Shown here: positions 9,397-19,000 of the stretch, one piece after another
Position numbering within the stretch: position 1 is the first letter of the stretch
Layout: each line of letters opens with the position of its first letter
Assembly: GCA_020846715.1 (NCBI GenBank)
Contig: JADLDK010000037.1
Span: 1 to 50,565, forward strand
Length of the DNA: 50,565 bases
Reading direction: 5' to 3'
DNA from: Armatimonadota bacterium
GTDB taxonomy: Bacteria > Armatimonadota > UBA5829 > DSUL01
The notes under the pieces: model-generated
Database searches by the model: none
Told to the model about the DNA's origin: nothing
What the model saw: the letters and a program-made list of their open reading frames with translations, nothing else
Program-made: the position numbers and the translations under genes

Positions 9397-11337
9397 GTGC
9401 AGATAAGTGCGATCATCAGCAATATTGACCAGGATAACATAGCCTTACCCGAGTTTCAGCGGGGCTACGTCTGGAATCGTGACCAGGTGCGTGGACTCAT
9501 GCACTCTCTGTACCGTAAACATCCGGTAGGAAGCCTCCTTGTCTGGGTAACAAAGACGACAGACGCAAGATCGAGAGGTGACAACCCGACGCCGGTTGGC
9601 ACTGTTCAGCTCCTACTAGATGGACAGCAACGCATCACGACGCTCTACGGCATTACCAAGGGTAAGCCACCAAAATTCTTTGATGGCAATGCACAGGCCT
9701 TCACTGGACTTCACTTCAATATCGAAACCGAGGAGTTCAAATTTTACTCACAACTCGAGATGCGGGACAATCCCCGATGGATTGATGTAACCAAACTGAT
9801 GCGTGACGGAGTAGGAGAAATAATCGGAGCGCTGTACTCCAAAGAGGATCTACATCCAAAAATGGAAACCTATATCGCGCGCATAACGGCTCTTGGCATG
9901 ATTAAGGAGATTGATCTTCATATTGAGCAGGTTGTCGGTGAAGATAAGACAGTCGATGTGGTGGTGGATATCTTCAACCGGGTGAACAGCGGCGGGACCA
10001 AGCTTTCCACGGGTGATCTGGCTCTTGCCAAGATCTGTGCACAGTGGCCTGAGGCCAGAATCGAGATGAAGCGTTGTCTGGACCGGTGGCGAGACGCTGG
10101 CTTTCATTTCCGCCTGGAATGGCTGCTACGTAACGTCAATGCGATTGTCACCGGCGAGGCTCTTTTCTCTGCGCTTAAGGACACTCCAGCCTCTGAGATA
10201 GCCGACGGACTGAAGAAGGCCGAGAAGGCTGTCAATGTAATTCTCAACATGATCTCGGGACGCCTGGGGCTTGATCACGATAGAGTTCTTGGCAGCAAAG
10301 GCAGCCTCCCATTACTGGCACGCTACATCGCGGTGCGCGGGGGGAAAGTGGAAGGCCACCGTGAGCGGGACAAATTGCTCTTCTGGTATGTACACACCTT
10401 GCTTTGGGGGCGGTACGCCGGTTCATCAGAAACTGTTCTCAATCAAGATCTGCGCCTGATCGAGTCCGGCAATCTCGACGACCTTATTAACGGCTTGCGC
10501 GCGAGTCGCGGAGATCTGCGTATTGACCCGGTCGATTTCTCAGGATCCAGCCTTGGCGCCCGGTTCTATCCGATGCTCTACATGTTGACGCGCGTATACG
10601 GAGCCAGGGATTGGGACACAGGGCTTGAGCTTTCTGAAAACCTGCTTGGAAAGTTCAGCAGCCTCCATGTCCATCACATATTCCCAAAGGCTCAGCTCTA
10701 CAAGCGTGGCTACTGCCGCAGCGATGTGAACGCGGTGGCAAACTTCTGCTTCCAAACTCAGGACAGTAACCTGGGCATTGGCGACAGGTTACCACACGAG
10801 TATTTCGAGGAAGTCGAGCGGAGGAACCCGGGAGCTCTCGCTTCACAATGGATTCCCATGGACAAAGAACTCTGGCGAATGGATCGCTATCTGGATTTTC
10901 TTGCTGCGCGGCGAGAGCTGCTGGCGACTGCAGCCAATAAGTTTCTCGAAAGCTTACTCTCAGGTTCCATGCCTGAGGTTTCAGTTGGTTTTGAAGCGGT
11001 GGAAAGAACCGGGAAGTCAGTAGCCGGCCCGCCAGTTGTGGAAGACGAGGAGCGCGTGATATTTGACTGCGTCGAGTGGGTTGCGAACCAGGGACTGCCG
11101 GAGGGTGAACTACTCTACGAGCTGACAGACCCTCAGACCGGGCGACAGCTCGCAGTCCTTGACCTTGCATGGCCTGACGGACTCCAGAAGGGCTTGAGCA
11201 AGCCCGTCGCGCTGCTGATCAACGAAGCTCCGGAAACGGAAGACGCCGCCAACAAAGCCGGCTTTCACTATTTTACGAATGTCGAGGAGTTCAAGAATTA
11301 CGTGCGGAGAGAGATACTGGCGGTCGAGGATATCTGA
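9397..11337 (+). CDS. GmrSD-like DUF262 / HNH (DUF1524) protein with extra C-terminal domain
   Basis: A 646-residue protein starting at GTG with AAAGGA nine bases upstream. The N-terminal DUF262 (GmrS, ParB/Srx-fold NTPase) domain shows LPEFQRGYVWNRDQV (residues 17-31) and DGQQRITTLY (75-84). The DUF1524 (GmrD) HNH nuclease motif is HVHHIFPKAQL (His424, His426-427), followed by an Asn-rich ANFCFQTQDSNLG segment. GmrSD enzymes are type IV restriction systems that use a nucleotide to cut modified phage DNA; other DUF262/HNH fusions also act in phage defence. Residues about 540-646 form an added domain (VLDLAWPDGLQ, PVALLINE) that looks alpha/beta and may be nuclease-like. No methylase or partner is adjacent. 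The modified base it would recognise is unknown. Confidence 0.85.
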   Translation: MQISAIISNIDQDNIALPEFQRGYVWNRDQVRGLMHSLYRKHPVGSLLVWVTKTTDARSRGDNPTPVGTVQLLLDGQQRITTLYGITKGKPPKFFDGNAQAFTGLHFNIETEEFKFYSQLEMRDNPRWIDVTKLMRDGVGEIIGALYSKEDLHPKMETYIARITALGMIKEIDLHIEQVVGEDKTVDVVVDIFNRVNSGGTKLSTGDLALAKICAQWPEARIEMKRCLDRWRDAGFHFRLEWLLRNVNAIVTGEALFSALKDTPASEIADGLKKAEKAVNVILNMISGRLGLDHDRVLGSKGSLPLLARYIAVRGGKVEGHRERDKLLFWYVHTLLWGRYAGSSETVLNQDLRLIESGNLDDLINGLRASRGDLRIDPVDFSGSSLGARFYPMLYMLTRVYGARDWDTGLELSENLLGKFSSLHVHHIFPKAQLYKRGYCRSDVNAVANFCFQTQDSNLGIGDRLPHEYFEEVERRNPGALASQWIPMDKELWRMDRYLDFLAARRELLATAANKFLESLLSGSMPEVSVGFEAVERTGKSVAGPPVVEDEERVIFDCVEWVANQGLPEGELLYELTDPQTGRQLAVLDLAWPDGLQKGLSKPVALLINEAPETEDAANKAGFHYFTNVEEFKNYVRREILAVEDI

Positions 11338-11545
11338 CCCTGTGAAATCGTCCAAGTTCAAACCCACAAGGGCTAGCTGTAGATTGAGGTAGGCCCCCAC
11401 CGTCCCCGCAACACTCACAGTTTTGATCTCTAAGCGGGCGACTGGCACAAGGCGTGCAGCCGTCAGTTGTCAAACGGCCTGCGGGTCTGGGTTCGCGCAC
11501 CAGCCTGGCCGCAGACGTCCAAAACACCCATAAGGACGAAAGTAA

Positions 11546-12229
11546 ATGAAACGAATACCTCTGTCACTCTGCGCGACAGGCCTGCTTCTCATGGCGGGTC
11601 TGGCTGCTCAAGCCGAGCTCATACTGCTGGCGCCGGCTTCCGGCGACGGAACCTACGCCTGGAACAGCAAATACGGCCCCTGGGGCTACGAACAGGGCGG
11701 TACGGAAATGGGCGTCGGTCTTTCGATGGGCGGCCAGTACGGCAATGACTATACGGTCTCGATCTTTGAGATTCCCATCTCTGCGCTTCATGGCCAGAGC
11801 GTCACCGGGGCAACCCTGATCGTGGAATCCACAGGTTTTGGGACCGGGTACTACTACGGATCGGCCTCCATCGGATGGCTGGACACGGGATCAACCGCTC
11901 TCACGGGCGATTTCGTGGCTGACGGCCTCGGACCAGCGAGCACTAGCCGCCCTGGTGGAATGCCCATCTACAACAGCGACAATGACGGCTCCCCAGGCAC
12001 AAAGACCTATGACGTGCTCAGCTATATCCAGGCCGATATAGCCGCCGGACGCGCGTTCTCCACATTCGTCATGTCGGGTTCGCGAGACACCTACGGCGCA
12101 ATCAAGACCGCCGAGTCCGGTCAGGGCCCGCGCATCGCCGTCACCGGCGTTGTGCCCGAACCCACCTCCCTGATACCTCTCGGCGTTGGCCTGGTCAGCC
12201 TCTCCCGGATGCTGCGCCGCCGAGCGTAG
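11546..12229 (+). CDS. Secreted PEP-CTERM protein
   Basis: The 227-residue protein opens with a signal peptide (MKRIPLSL, hydrophobic core, cleavage near AQA-E at residue 23). It ends with the PEP-CTERM sorting tail: VPEPTSL, a hydrophobic segment, then RMLRRRA. The middle part (about 35-190) is beta-rich and Gly/Ser/Thr-rich, with IFEIPISAL and GATLIVEST strands reminiscent of DNRLRE-type extracellular modules. Such proteins are cut and sorted to the envelope or matrix by an exosortase; none is in this window. An AAGGACG stretch precedes the ATG. A GC-rich stem-loop follows the stop. Confidence 0.85.
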   Translation: MKRIPLSLCATGLLLMAGLAAQAELILLAPASGDGTYAWNSKYGPWGYEQGGTEMGVGLSMGGQYGNDYTVSIFEIPISALHGQSVTGATLIVESTGFGTGYYYGSASIGWLDTGSTALTGDFVADGLGPASTSRPGGMPIYNSDNDGSPGTKTYDVLSYIQADIAAGRAFSTFVMSGSRDTYGAIKTAESGQGPRIAVTGVVPEPTSLIPLGVGLVSLSRMLRRRA

Positions 12230-12252
12230 CTGAGCTGAAAGCCCGCTCTGTG

Positions 12253-12279
12253 AGCCGCCGCCCGGAAGATGCGGCGGCT
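12253..12279 (+). terminator. Stem-loop after the PEP-CTERM gene
   Basis: AGCCGCCGC and GCGGCGGCT form a perfect 9-bp stem around a 9-base loop, 23 bases after the stop. No T run follows, so it may be a Rho-dependent end or an mRNA-stabilising hairpin. Confidence 0.45.
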
Positions 12280-12552
12280 GAACACAACAACAGTCCTTCC
12301 ACCCTTGTAAGAACGAACACAACCTAGTATTTTTACCAGTTTCCACGCTGCGCTCTTGACTCTCGGCCGCGACATCATACAATGAAATTGTGCCGGACCG
12401 GGCGTTGCAGTCATGTCGCTGGAGGAGCCTTTGCCCACAGCGGACTCATCAGCGGCTGAATGCATTTTATGGTGGGAAGCGTGACACCCGGGCCGGCTCT
12501 ATTGCGTCCGGGCGGCCTCCATCGCCCTGGAAAGCCATCTTACAGGCTCAAT

Positions 12553-12589
12553 AGAAAAGGCCTGGAGACGCTCGCAACATCCCCAGGCC
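12553..12589 (-). terminator. Rho-independent terminator of the oxidoreductase gene
   Basis: On the minus strand GGCCTGG and CCAGGCC form a perfect 7-bp stem, followed directly by TTTTCT. It lies about 50 bases past the stop of the Gfo/Idh/MocA gene. The remainder of the 408-base gap 12230-12637 holds no supported gene. Confidence 0.7.
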
Positions 12590-12637
12590 CCTCTTCCACT
12601 GTCTTTTCACTGCGCGCTGGAGGAGGCGCGCGCCGGA

Positions 12638-13690
12638 CTAAAGCTCGCTGACCTGCACTTCCCGGCCAAGATCGCTGGACTTGTAAACTCCATCCAGAAT
12701 AATCTGCGTCTGAAGCGCCTGCTCACCAGTCACCAGCGGATCTCGATCTTCCAGGATAGCCGCGAAGAACTCACGCAGCTCCGCCTCGTAGCCGTTGACG
12801 CCCGGCAGATTCACGGGCGTCTCCTCAATCAGGCGGTTGTGGCGCTCAGTGTAGATCTTGAACGGCTCCAGATCCGATCCACCCTCCGTGCCCAGCAGCG
12901 TCACATTCATCGCGTCTTTCTGAATGTTGGCCACAAAGCTGGCTTCAATGGAGAGCGTGGCGCCGTCTTCAAAGCGCACCAGCCCCGTCGCGTAGTCCTC
13001 AACTGTGTACTTCTTCGGGTCCCATTGGCCCCACGGGTTGAATACGCCCTCGCGGTTTCCGAACTTCGTGTACGTCTGGCCCGAAATCGCCTTGGGCTTG
13101 GGATGCCCCATCAGATACAACGCCGTGTCCAGCATGTGCACACCGATATCAATCATCGGGCCGCCGCCCTGCTTGTCTTTCTCGATGAAGACTCCCCACG
13201 CGGGCACGCCGCGCCTTCGAAGCGCCCACACGCGCGAGTAGTAAATCTCGCCCAGCTCTCCCGCGTCAATCATCTTCTTCAGAAGCTGCACATCCGGGCG
13301 GAACCGCTGCACCTGCGCCACCATCAGCTTCCTGCTGTTCTTTCTGGCAGCCTCGCACATCTGGCGCGCCTCACCCACATTCATCGCAACCGGCTTCTCG
13401 ACGATAACGTGCAGACCTGCATTCAAAGCGTCAATGGTGGGCTGCTTGTGGTAGAGATTAGGCGTGCATATGTCCACCGCATCCAGCTTTTCTTTGGCGA
13501 GCATGTCCCGGTAGTCCGTGTAGGCCGTGGCCTTTCCCTCAAAGAACTCACTTGCTTTGTTGGCGCTGTCTTCGTTTATGTCCGAGACTGCAACGACCTC
13601 AGCCTCTTCGATATTCTTAAGCGCAGAAAAGTGAGCGCCGCGCGCAATCCCGCCTGTACCAATGAAACCCAGTCGAATTTTGTCAGCCAC
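12638..13690 (-). CDS. Gfo/Idh/MocA family NAD(P)-dependent oxidoreductase
   Basis: I start at the GTG giving VADKIRLGFIGTGGIA, with AAGGAT about 11 bases upstream; the longer open frame adds a low-complexity leader. The Rossmann motif GFIGTGGIARGAHF binds NAD(P). It is followed by VVAVSDIN, AVDICTPNLYHKQPTIDAL and the family signature VIVEKPVAMNVGEA with the conserved Lys. The C-terminal half has GGGPMIDIGVHMLDTALYLMG, where the DxxxH pair is typical of the catalytic site. Members oxidise or epimerise sugars and inositols. The 350-residue length is normal. Substrate unknown. It is transcribed alone and ends at a clear terminator. Confidence 0.9.
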   Translation of the reverse strand: MADKIRLGFIGTGGIARGAHFSALKNIEEAEVVAVSDINEDSANKASEFFEGKATAYTDYRDMLAKEKLDAVDICTPNLYHKQPTIDALNAGLHVIVEKPVAMNVGEARQMCEAARKNSRKLMVAQVQRFRPDVQLLKKMIDAGELGEIYYSRVWALRRRGVPAWGVFIEKDKQGGGPMIDIGVHMLDTALYLMGHPKPKAISGQTYTKFGNREGVFNPWGQWDPKKYTVEDYATGLVRFEDGATLSIEASFVANIQKDAMNVTLLGTEGGSDLEPFKIYTERHNRLIEETPVNLPGVNGYEAELREFFAAILEDRDPLVTGEQALQTQIILDGVYKSSDLGREVQVSEL

Positions 13691-13996
13691 TATATTTTGA
13701 ATCCTTGTCTTGTGTTGGTGACGCGCCGGCAGCCTCTGCCCGTGACCCGGCGCCGGGCCACGAAGATTCCAGTCCCTTTCAGCCACTACTTCATCGGCGG
13801 GCTAAGAGAGCGGGTTCATTGTGCCGGAGTTCACAATATCCGGAGTGCCCTTCGCCATGTCCGTTTCCGGCTCCTGCCTTCTGCCACAGTCGCTGCCTGA
13901 AATTCTACCCGAGCCGCGCCGTATAAGCCGCCTGTCAACTCCGGAATTCGTCCCGGACAGAACCCCCGGCTCTCCCGAATATAGCCGTTTTTCACT
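13691..13996. other. Intergenic region
   Basis: These 306 bases lie between the dciA stop and the oxidoreductase start, both on the minus strand. There is a GC-rich self-complementary stretch (CCCGGCGCCGGG) near 13747-13758 and CCGGAG/CTCCGG repeats near 13830-13850. I see no gene and no clear T-tailed terminator. Confidence 0.4.
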
Positions 13997-14350
13997 CTAC
14001 TCCGCGCGGCCGTCGCTGGCTTTCCAGTCCTTTCGCCTCCTGTCCCACGCTCCTATAAAACGGATGTCTTTCAGCACGGGACTACCTTCGTTCAGCTTCT
14101 CCAGCAACTGCTCCTTGCGCACGCTCACCTCCGCAGCCCAGTGAGGACCCGACTGCACCCAAAGCACACCGTTTTGCACCCGCACAGCTTTCACTCGCGC
14201 TGCTATCCTGGGTCCAACCGCTTCAGGCCACCTCTGAAGCGCCCGCCACTCCTGTAGTTCGCGATCCAGCCCCAGATTGGACAAGACGCGCTCCATCACA
14301 CTGCCAAACTGACTCCAGTTGTCGTTGATCCCGTCCGAAAACCTTGCCAA
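13997..14350 (-). CDS. dciA: DciA / DUF721 family replicative helicase-loading protein
   Basis: The 117-residue protein matches the DUF721/DciA pattern: a helical start, WPEAVGPRIAARVKAVRVQNGVLWVQSGPHWAAEVSV broken into the family's KH-like strands and helix (about 43-80), then LLEKLN and a final DIRF strand. DciA is the ancestral loader of the DnaB helicase in bacteria lacking DnaC or DnaI. The start is TTG with GAGG nine bases upstream, 16 bases after the recF stop, so recF-dciA is an operon. The recF-DUF721 order is also seen in Actinobacteria, next to dnaA-dnaN. Confidence 0.85.
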   Translation of the reverse strand: MARFSDGINDNWSQFGSVMERVLSNLGLDRELQEWRALQRWPEAVGPRIAARVKAVRVQNGVLWVQSGPHWAAEVSVRKEQLLEKLNEGSPVLKDIRFIGAWDRRRKDWKASDGRAE

Positions 14351-14366
14351 CGTCTATCGCCTCAAA

Positions 14367-15497
14367 TCACGCTGCCGCTTCTGCAGTCTTCTCGACCTCT
14401 ATCTGCCCTCGCCGCAGCGTAATCAATCCCATCTGCCGCTGCTCCAAAGCCGGCACATCCCCTTCACTCGCCGCCGTGGCAAACACCTGTCCGGCTTCAC
14501 TCACCATCTCAGACAACAGAGCGCGTCTGGTCTCATCCAGCTCTGCAAAGACATCGTCCAGCAACAGGATAGGCCATTCACCGGTCTGTTTCCTCATAAG
14601 CTGAGCCTGTGCCAGCCGAAGCGCCAGAGCGATCGTGCGCGCCTGTCCCCTGGAAGCAAACCCGCGCCCGTCCACCCCGTTGAGCGTTATCGAAAGATCG
14701 TCTCTTTGAGGGCCCACCAAAGACATCCCGCGCCTGATCTCCTCCGGCCTTTTCTCGACGATAGCCTGAAGCATCGCCTCAGGCCACTGAGGCGCCTCCT
14801 CCGGTGCGCTCACATTCGGCTCATAGCTTACCTGAAGACCTTCAGCTTCAGCGGACAACCGGGCGTAAATCTTAGCCGAAAGTTCGCTTATCTGCCGCAC
14901 AAACCTGGCCCTTCGCGCGCAAACTCTGCCGCCATACTGCGCCAGATTCTGATCCCACACCTCCACGCTATCCACTGGCGCCAGACGCTCCCTGATGTCT
15001 TTGAGAGCCTTGTTTTTCTGATCTCTGCATCTGCGGTAGCGCGCCAGATCAAAGATATAGCCCTGACTCAACTGCGAAAGCGCCTCATTCATAAACTGAC
15101 GGCGCGCGGTAGGCTCCCCAAGCACAATATCCACGTCGTCCGAGCTGAACGTCACACACGACGCCTCCCCGATGAACTTCGCCAGCGTCCCAACAGGTGT
15201 ACCGAAAATCAGCAGCTCCTTGCCATCGGGACCCAGACGTACAACGGACTCAAGATCGCCTCTCTCTTCCCGGCTGAACTTTCCCTCCAGACGAAAGAAA
15301 TCCTCACCGAAGCGGATCAGATCCCTGTCTCTTTCCGCTCTGCGGGCCTTTCCGAGACACAACACACTGATTGCTTCGAGAAAGTTGGACTTTCCCTGTC
15401 CATTGGCTCCCAGAATCAGCCAGAAACCTTCTCCCAGGCCTAAGGAGACCGGCTGAAGGTTCCGATAGTTTTGAAGGCTGATTCCTTTGAGATACAT
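14367..15497 (-). CDS. recF: DNA replication and repair protein RecF
   Basis: RecF is an SMC-like ATPase that loads RecA at gaps. I start at MYLKGISLQNYRN, the standard RecF N terminus; the open frame extends 24 codons further but those residues are not family-like. Walker A is GANGQGKS (30-37). The QNYRNL motif, the signature region FMNEALSQLSQGY, the SLVGPQRDDLSITLNG segment, the SRGQARTIALALRLAQ signature and the Walker B ILLLDDVFAELD are all present. The 376-residue length is normal. dnaA and dnaN, its frequent neighbours, are not here; instead the divergent partner is dnaE. Confidence 0.95.
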   Translation of the reverse strand: MYLKGISLQNYRNLQPVSLGLGEGFWLILGANGQGKSNFLEAISVLCLGKARRAERDRDLIRFGEDFFRLEGKFSREERGDLESVVRLGPDGKELLIFGTPVGTLAKFIGEASCVTFSSDDVDIVLGEPTARRQFMNEALSQLSQGYIFDLARYRRCRDQKNKALKDIRERLAPVDSVEVWDQNLAQYGGRVCARRARFVRQISELSAKIYARLSAEAEGLQVSYEPNVSAPEEAPQWPEAMLQAIVEKRPEEIRRGMSLVGPQRDDLSITLNGVDGRGFASRGQARTIALALRLAQAQLMRKQTGEWPILLLDDVFAELDETRRALLSEMVSEAGQVFATAASEGDVPALEQRQMGLITLRRGQIEVEKTAEAAA

Positions 15498-15541
15498 CTT
15501 TCTGGACGATAATCGAACCGTCGCTCTTCTGCCTGACGGAA

Positions 15542-15814
15542 TTTTCCCCACGTCTTCACAGGGTATCATAATCTGATTTCTATTTAGAGAATAGTCTCCG
15601 TATCAGTAGGGTCTGTGGAGACTGTGCACACTCTCGAAACTTGCGTTCAATACGCCTGTGGAGAAACTGTGGAAGTGCCCACGGCACAACTCCCTGCCCC
15701 CTTGTGAAACTCGGGATACTCCACCCAACCACAGAGGCGGCCGTGTGAAAAACACCGGTCTGCTTCCCCTTCTGACTAGCTCCTGTCCACAGCTTGTGGA
15801 CGGTCTGTGGAAGC
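15542..15814. promoter_or_regulatory. TGTGGA motif cluster between recF and dnaE: candidate oriC or DnaA-bound region
   Basis: Six TGTGGA/TCCACA cores (half of the DnaA box TTATCCACA) lie in about 200 bases: 15614, 15657, 15668, 15786 (inverted), 15795 and 15806. The best 9-mer is TGTGGAGAA at 15657, one mismatch from TGTGGATAA. GTCCACA-GCT-TGTGGAC (15785-15801) is a perfect inverted repeat. An AT-richer patch lies at 15565-15600. The neighbours are replication genes transcribed away in both directions. No 9-mer is a perfect DnaA box, so a regulatory rather than origin role is possible. Confidence 0.5.
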
Positions 15815-16013
15815 CATCCAAAGCAATCGACAACTTAGAAAAAGCTCCCTCCATGACTGGAAAAACGGAGCCGGACTTCGTAGAATAGAGGCTGCCGGTT
15901 GCGGGCAGTGAAGCGCAGGCTGGGTACGCCTTGGCGTCGCTGTTCATTCTGCGCTCACAGTGCCCGGCTGATCGGCAGCCTACCTCAGAAAGGAGTCTCT
16001 CAGGCCGATTTTT

Positions 16014-19000
16014 ATGGCGTCAACGCAGTTCGTTCATCTCCACGCACACTCCGAGTATAGCCTTCTGGACGGCGCATGCCGCATCAGACAGATGGTCAGA
16101 AAAGCCGCTGACCTTCAGATGCCCGCGGTCGCCCTGACCGATCATGGAGTGATGTATGGCGCCATTCAGTTCTACGAAGCCGCCAAAGCCGAAGGCATCA
16201 AACCCATCATCGGGTGCGAGGTGTATGTTGCCCGCGGCAGCCGTCTGCAACGGGAGAATCGCGGAGGTGGGAAATACTACCACCTGCTGCTGCTTGCCGC
16301 CAACGAGACCGGCTACAAGAACCTGCTCAAGCTCGTCACGATCTCCCACCTGGAAGGCTACTACTACAAGCCGCGCGTGGACCGCGAGACTCTCCAGGCG
16401 CACTCCGAGGGTCTAATCTGTCTCTCAAGCTGTCTGGCCGGAGAGGTGGCGCAGCAGGTCATGGAAGGCCAGGACAAGGAGGCCCTGCGCACGATAGCCG
16501 AGCACCAGGAGATATTCGGACGCGACAACTACTTCCTCGAGCTTCAAGATCACGATATTATCGAGCAGAGGAAGGTCAACGAGTTTCTCATACGACAGTC
16601 CGAGAAGTTCGGCGCGCCGCTTGTCGCCACCAATGATGTCCACTATCTGAACGCGGATGATGCCGATCCGCACGACGTCCTGCTGTGCATTCAAACTGGA
16701 GCCACCCGCTCAAACCCTTCCCGGATGAAGTTCAGCTCTCAGGAGTTTTTCTTCAAGGACGTGGCGGAGATGGCCGCGCGCTTCAAGGACTACCCGGGAG
16801 CGCTGGAGCGCACAGTAGAGATCGCCGAGCGCTGCAATCTGGAGCTTGAGTTTGGCCGGCAGCATCTTCCAGATCTTCCGATCCCGCACAACCGCACGCC
16901 GGAGGAGCACCTTCGGATCTCGGCGCTGGAAGGGCTGGAGCGACGCTATCCGAACGCAGGAGCGGAGATCCGGGAGCGCCTGGAGTACGAGCTGGACGTC
17001 ATCATTAAGTGCGGATTCGCCAAGTATCTACTCATTGTCCAGGACTTCGCCTCCTTTGCCCGCAGCAACTCCATCATGGCGGGCGTGCGGGGCTCCGCAG
17101 CCGGTTCTCTGGTCTGCTACTGTCTGGGAATCACCAGCGTGGATCCCATCTTCCACAAGCTCACCTTCGAGCGCTTCCTGAATCCGGAGCGCATTCAGAT
17201 GCCGGATGTGGACTTCGACTTTCAGGACGACCGGCGCTCAGAGGTGATCGAATACGTCCAGAACCAGTACGGGCGCGACCACGTCGCGCAGATCATTACA
17301 TTCGGAACGCTGGGTGCGAAGGCGGCCATCCGCGATGCAGCCCGCGCCACGGAGGTTTCTCTTTCTGAGGCAGACCGGCTGGCAAAAATGATTCCGTCCC
17401 TGCCTGTTGGCATCACGATTGACCAGGCGATGGAGGACAACCCGGATCTGCGCCAGGAGTATTCCAAACAGCCAGCTTCAAAAACGCTCATTGATATGGC
17501 AAGGAAGCTGGAGGGCATAGCCCGGCACTCCTCTACCCACGCGGCCGGCGTTCTCATCACCCGCGACCCTCTTGTCGAGAACGTTCCGCTTCAGCGGTCT
17601 CCGGACGGCGGGTATATCACGCAGTACGACATGAACGATGTGGGCAAGATCGGGCTGCTGAAAATGGACTTCCTGGGCCTGATAAACCTCTCCATCATTC
17701 AGAAGTGCCTGAATCTGATTGCCGAGACTCAAGGGATGCGCATCGAGCTTCAGGACATCCCGGCTGACGATGCCAAAGCCTACGAAATGCTTGCTCGCGC
17801 GGAGACGACCGGTCTCTTTCAGCTTGAGTCAGAAGGAATGCGCCGCAGCGTCCGGGAGCTCAAACCGCAGAGCATAGCGGAGCTCTCCGCGCTTGTCGCC
17901 CTGTACCGTCCGGGCCCTATGGCGCATATCCCGCGCTACATCTCCAACAAGTTCGGCCGCACTAAAGTGGACTACATGCACGAGAGTCTCAAGGACATTC
18001 TCGAAGAGACCTACGGCATCATTGTCTATCAGGACCAGGTCATGATGATCGTGCGCGCAATCGCCGGTTTCAGCCTGGGCCATGCGGATATTCTCCGGCG
18101 GGCGATGGGCAAGAAGGACCCGGTCAAAATGGCCCAGGAGCGCCAGAACTTTGTGGACGGCGCTGTGGACAACGGGATCAAACAGGAGATCGCAACCCGC
18201 ATCTTCGACCTGATCGAACCCTTTGCCGGATACGCCTTCAACAAAGCGCACGCGGTGTGCTACGGCACGGTCGCCTACCAGACAGCCTATCTAAAAGCCA
18301 ACTACACCGTGGAGTACCTGACGGCGCTGCTCGCCTGTCATGCTGAAAATCAGGACAAGGTGGCGATGTACGTGGAGGAGGCGCGCCGCCTGGGACTGGA
18401 GATTCTCCCTCCGGATGTCAACCATTCCGAAGCCGGCTTCTCCATTGGAGAGCAGCAGAGGAGCATCCGTTTCGGGCTTGCGGCTATCAAGAACTGTGGC
18501 AAAGGGCTGGTCGAAGCTATAGTGGAGGAGCGAAAGACCGGCGGCGCTTTCAAATCACTGTCGGACTTCGCTGTTCGAGCCGGTCAGATTCAGGGTTTCA
18601 ACCGGTCGGCGTTTGAGTGTCTGGCGAAGGTAGGCGCTCTGGACAGCCTGCATCCGTGCCGACGCGAGATTGTCGAGTGCTGCGAAGACGTGCTGGCCAA
18701 AGTCTCCAGGTCCAACCGCACCGCCAATGCCGGACAGGGTGGGCTGTTTGAAGACAGTGAAGAAGACCTGCTGAGCAGCTTCACTATCGCGTTGCCATCG
18801 TGCGGGGAATATGAGCGCTCGGAGCTTCTGGCTATGGAGCGCGATCTGCTGGGTCTCTACGTCAGCGATCACCCTCTCAACGCTGTCGCCCCGCTGCTTC
18901 AGAAGCGCTGTAGTCAGACTGCTGCCTCCATGGCTCAGCTTGAAGATGGGGAGATGTGCACAATCGGTGGGGTCATCACAAACGTCCGGCAGTATCTCAC

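Noticed and set aside
7347..11545. Second copy of the tmRNA 3' end (attR-like repeat) downstream of the cassette
   Set aside because: I searched by eye for GTTCGAGTCTCGGCGCC and found none, and there is no integrase gene, so a recent integrative element is not demonstrated.
12839..13900. Long plus-strand open frame (353 codons)
   Set aside because: It is antisense to the oxidoreductase gene; its protein is Arg/His/Leu-rich with no family motifs. The minus strand holds a full Gfo/Idh/MocA signature.
14319..15443. Long plus-strand open frame (374 codons)
   Set aside because: It is the antisense shadow of recF, which has all RecF motifs.
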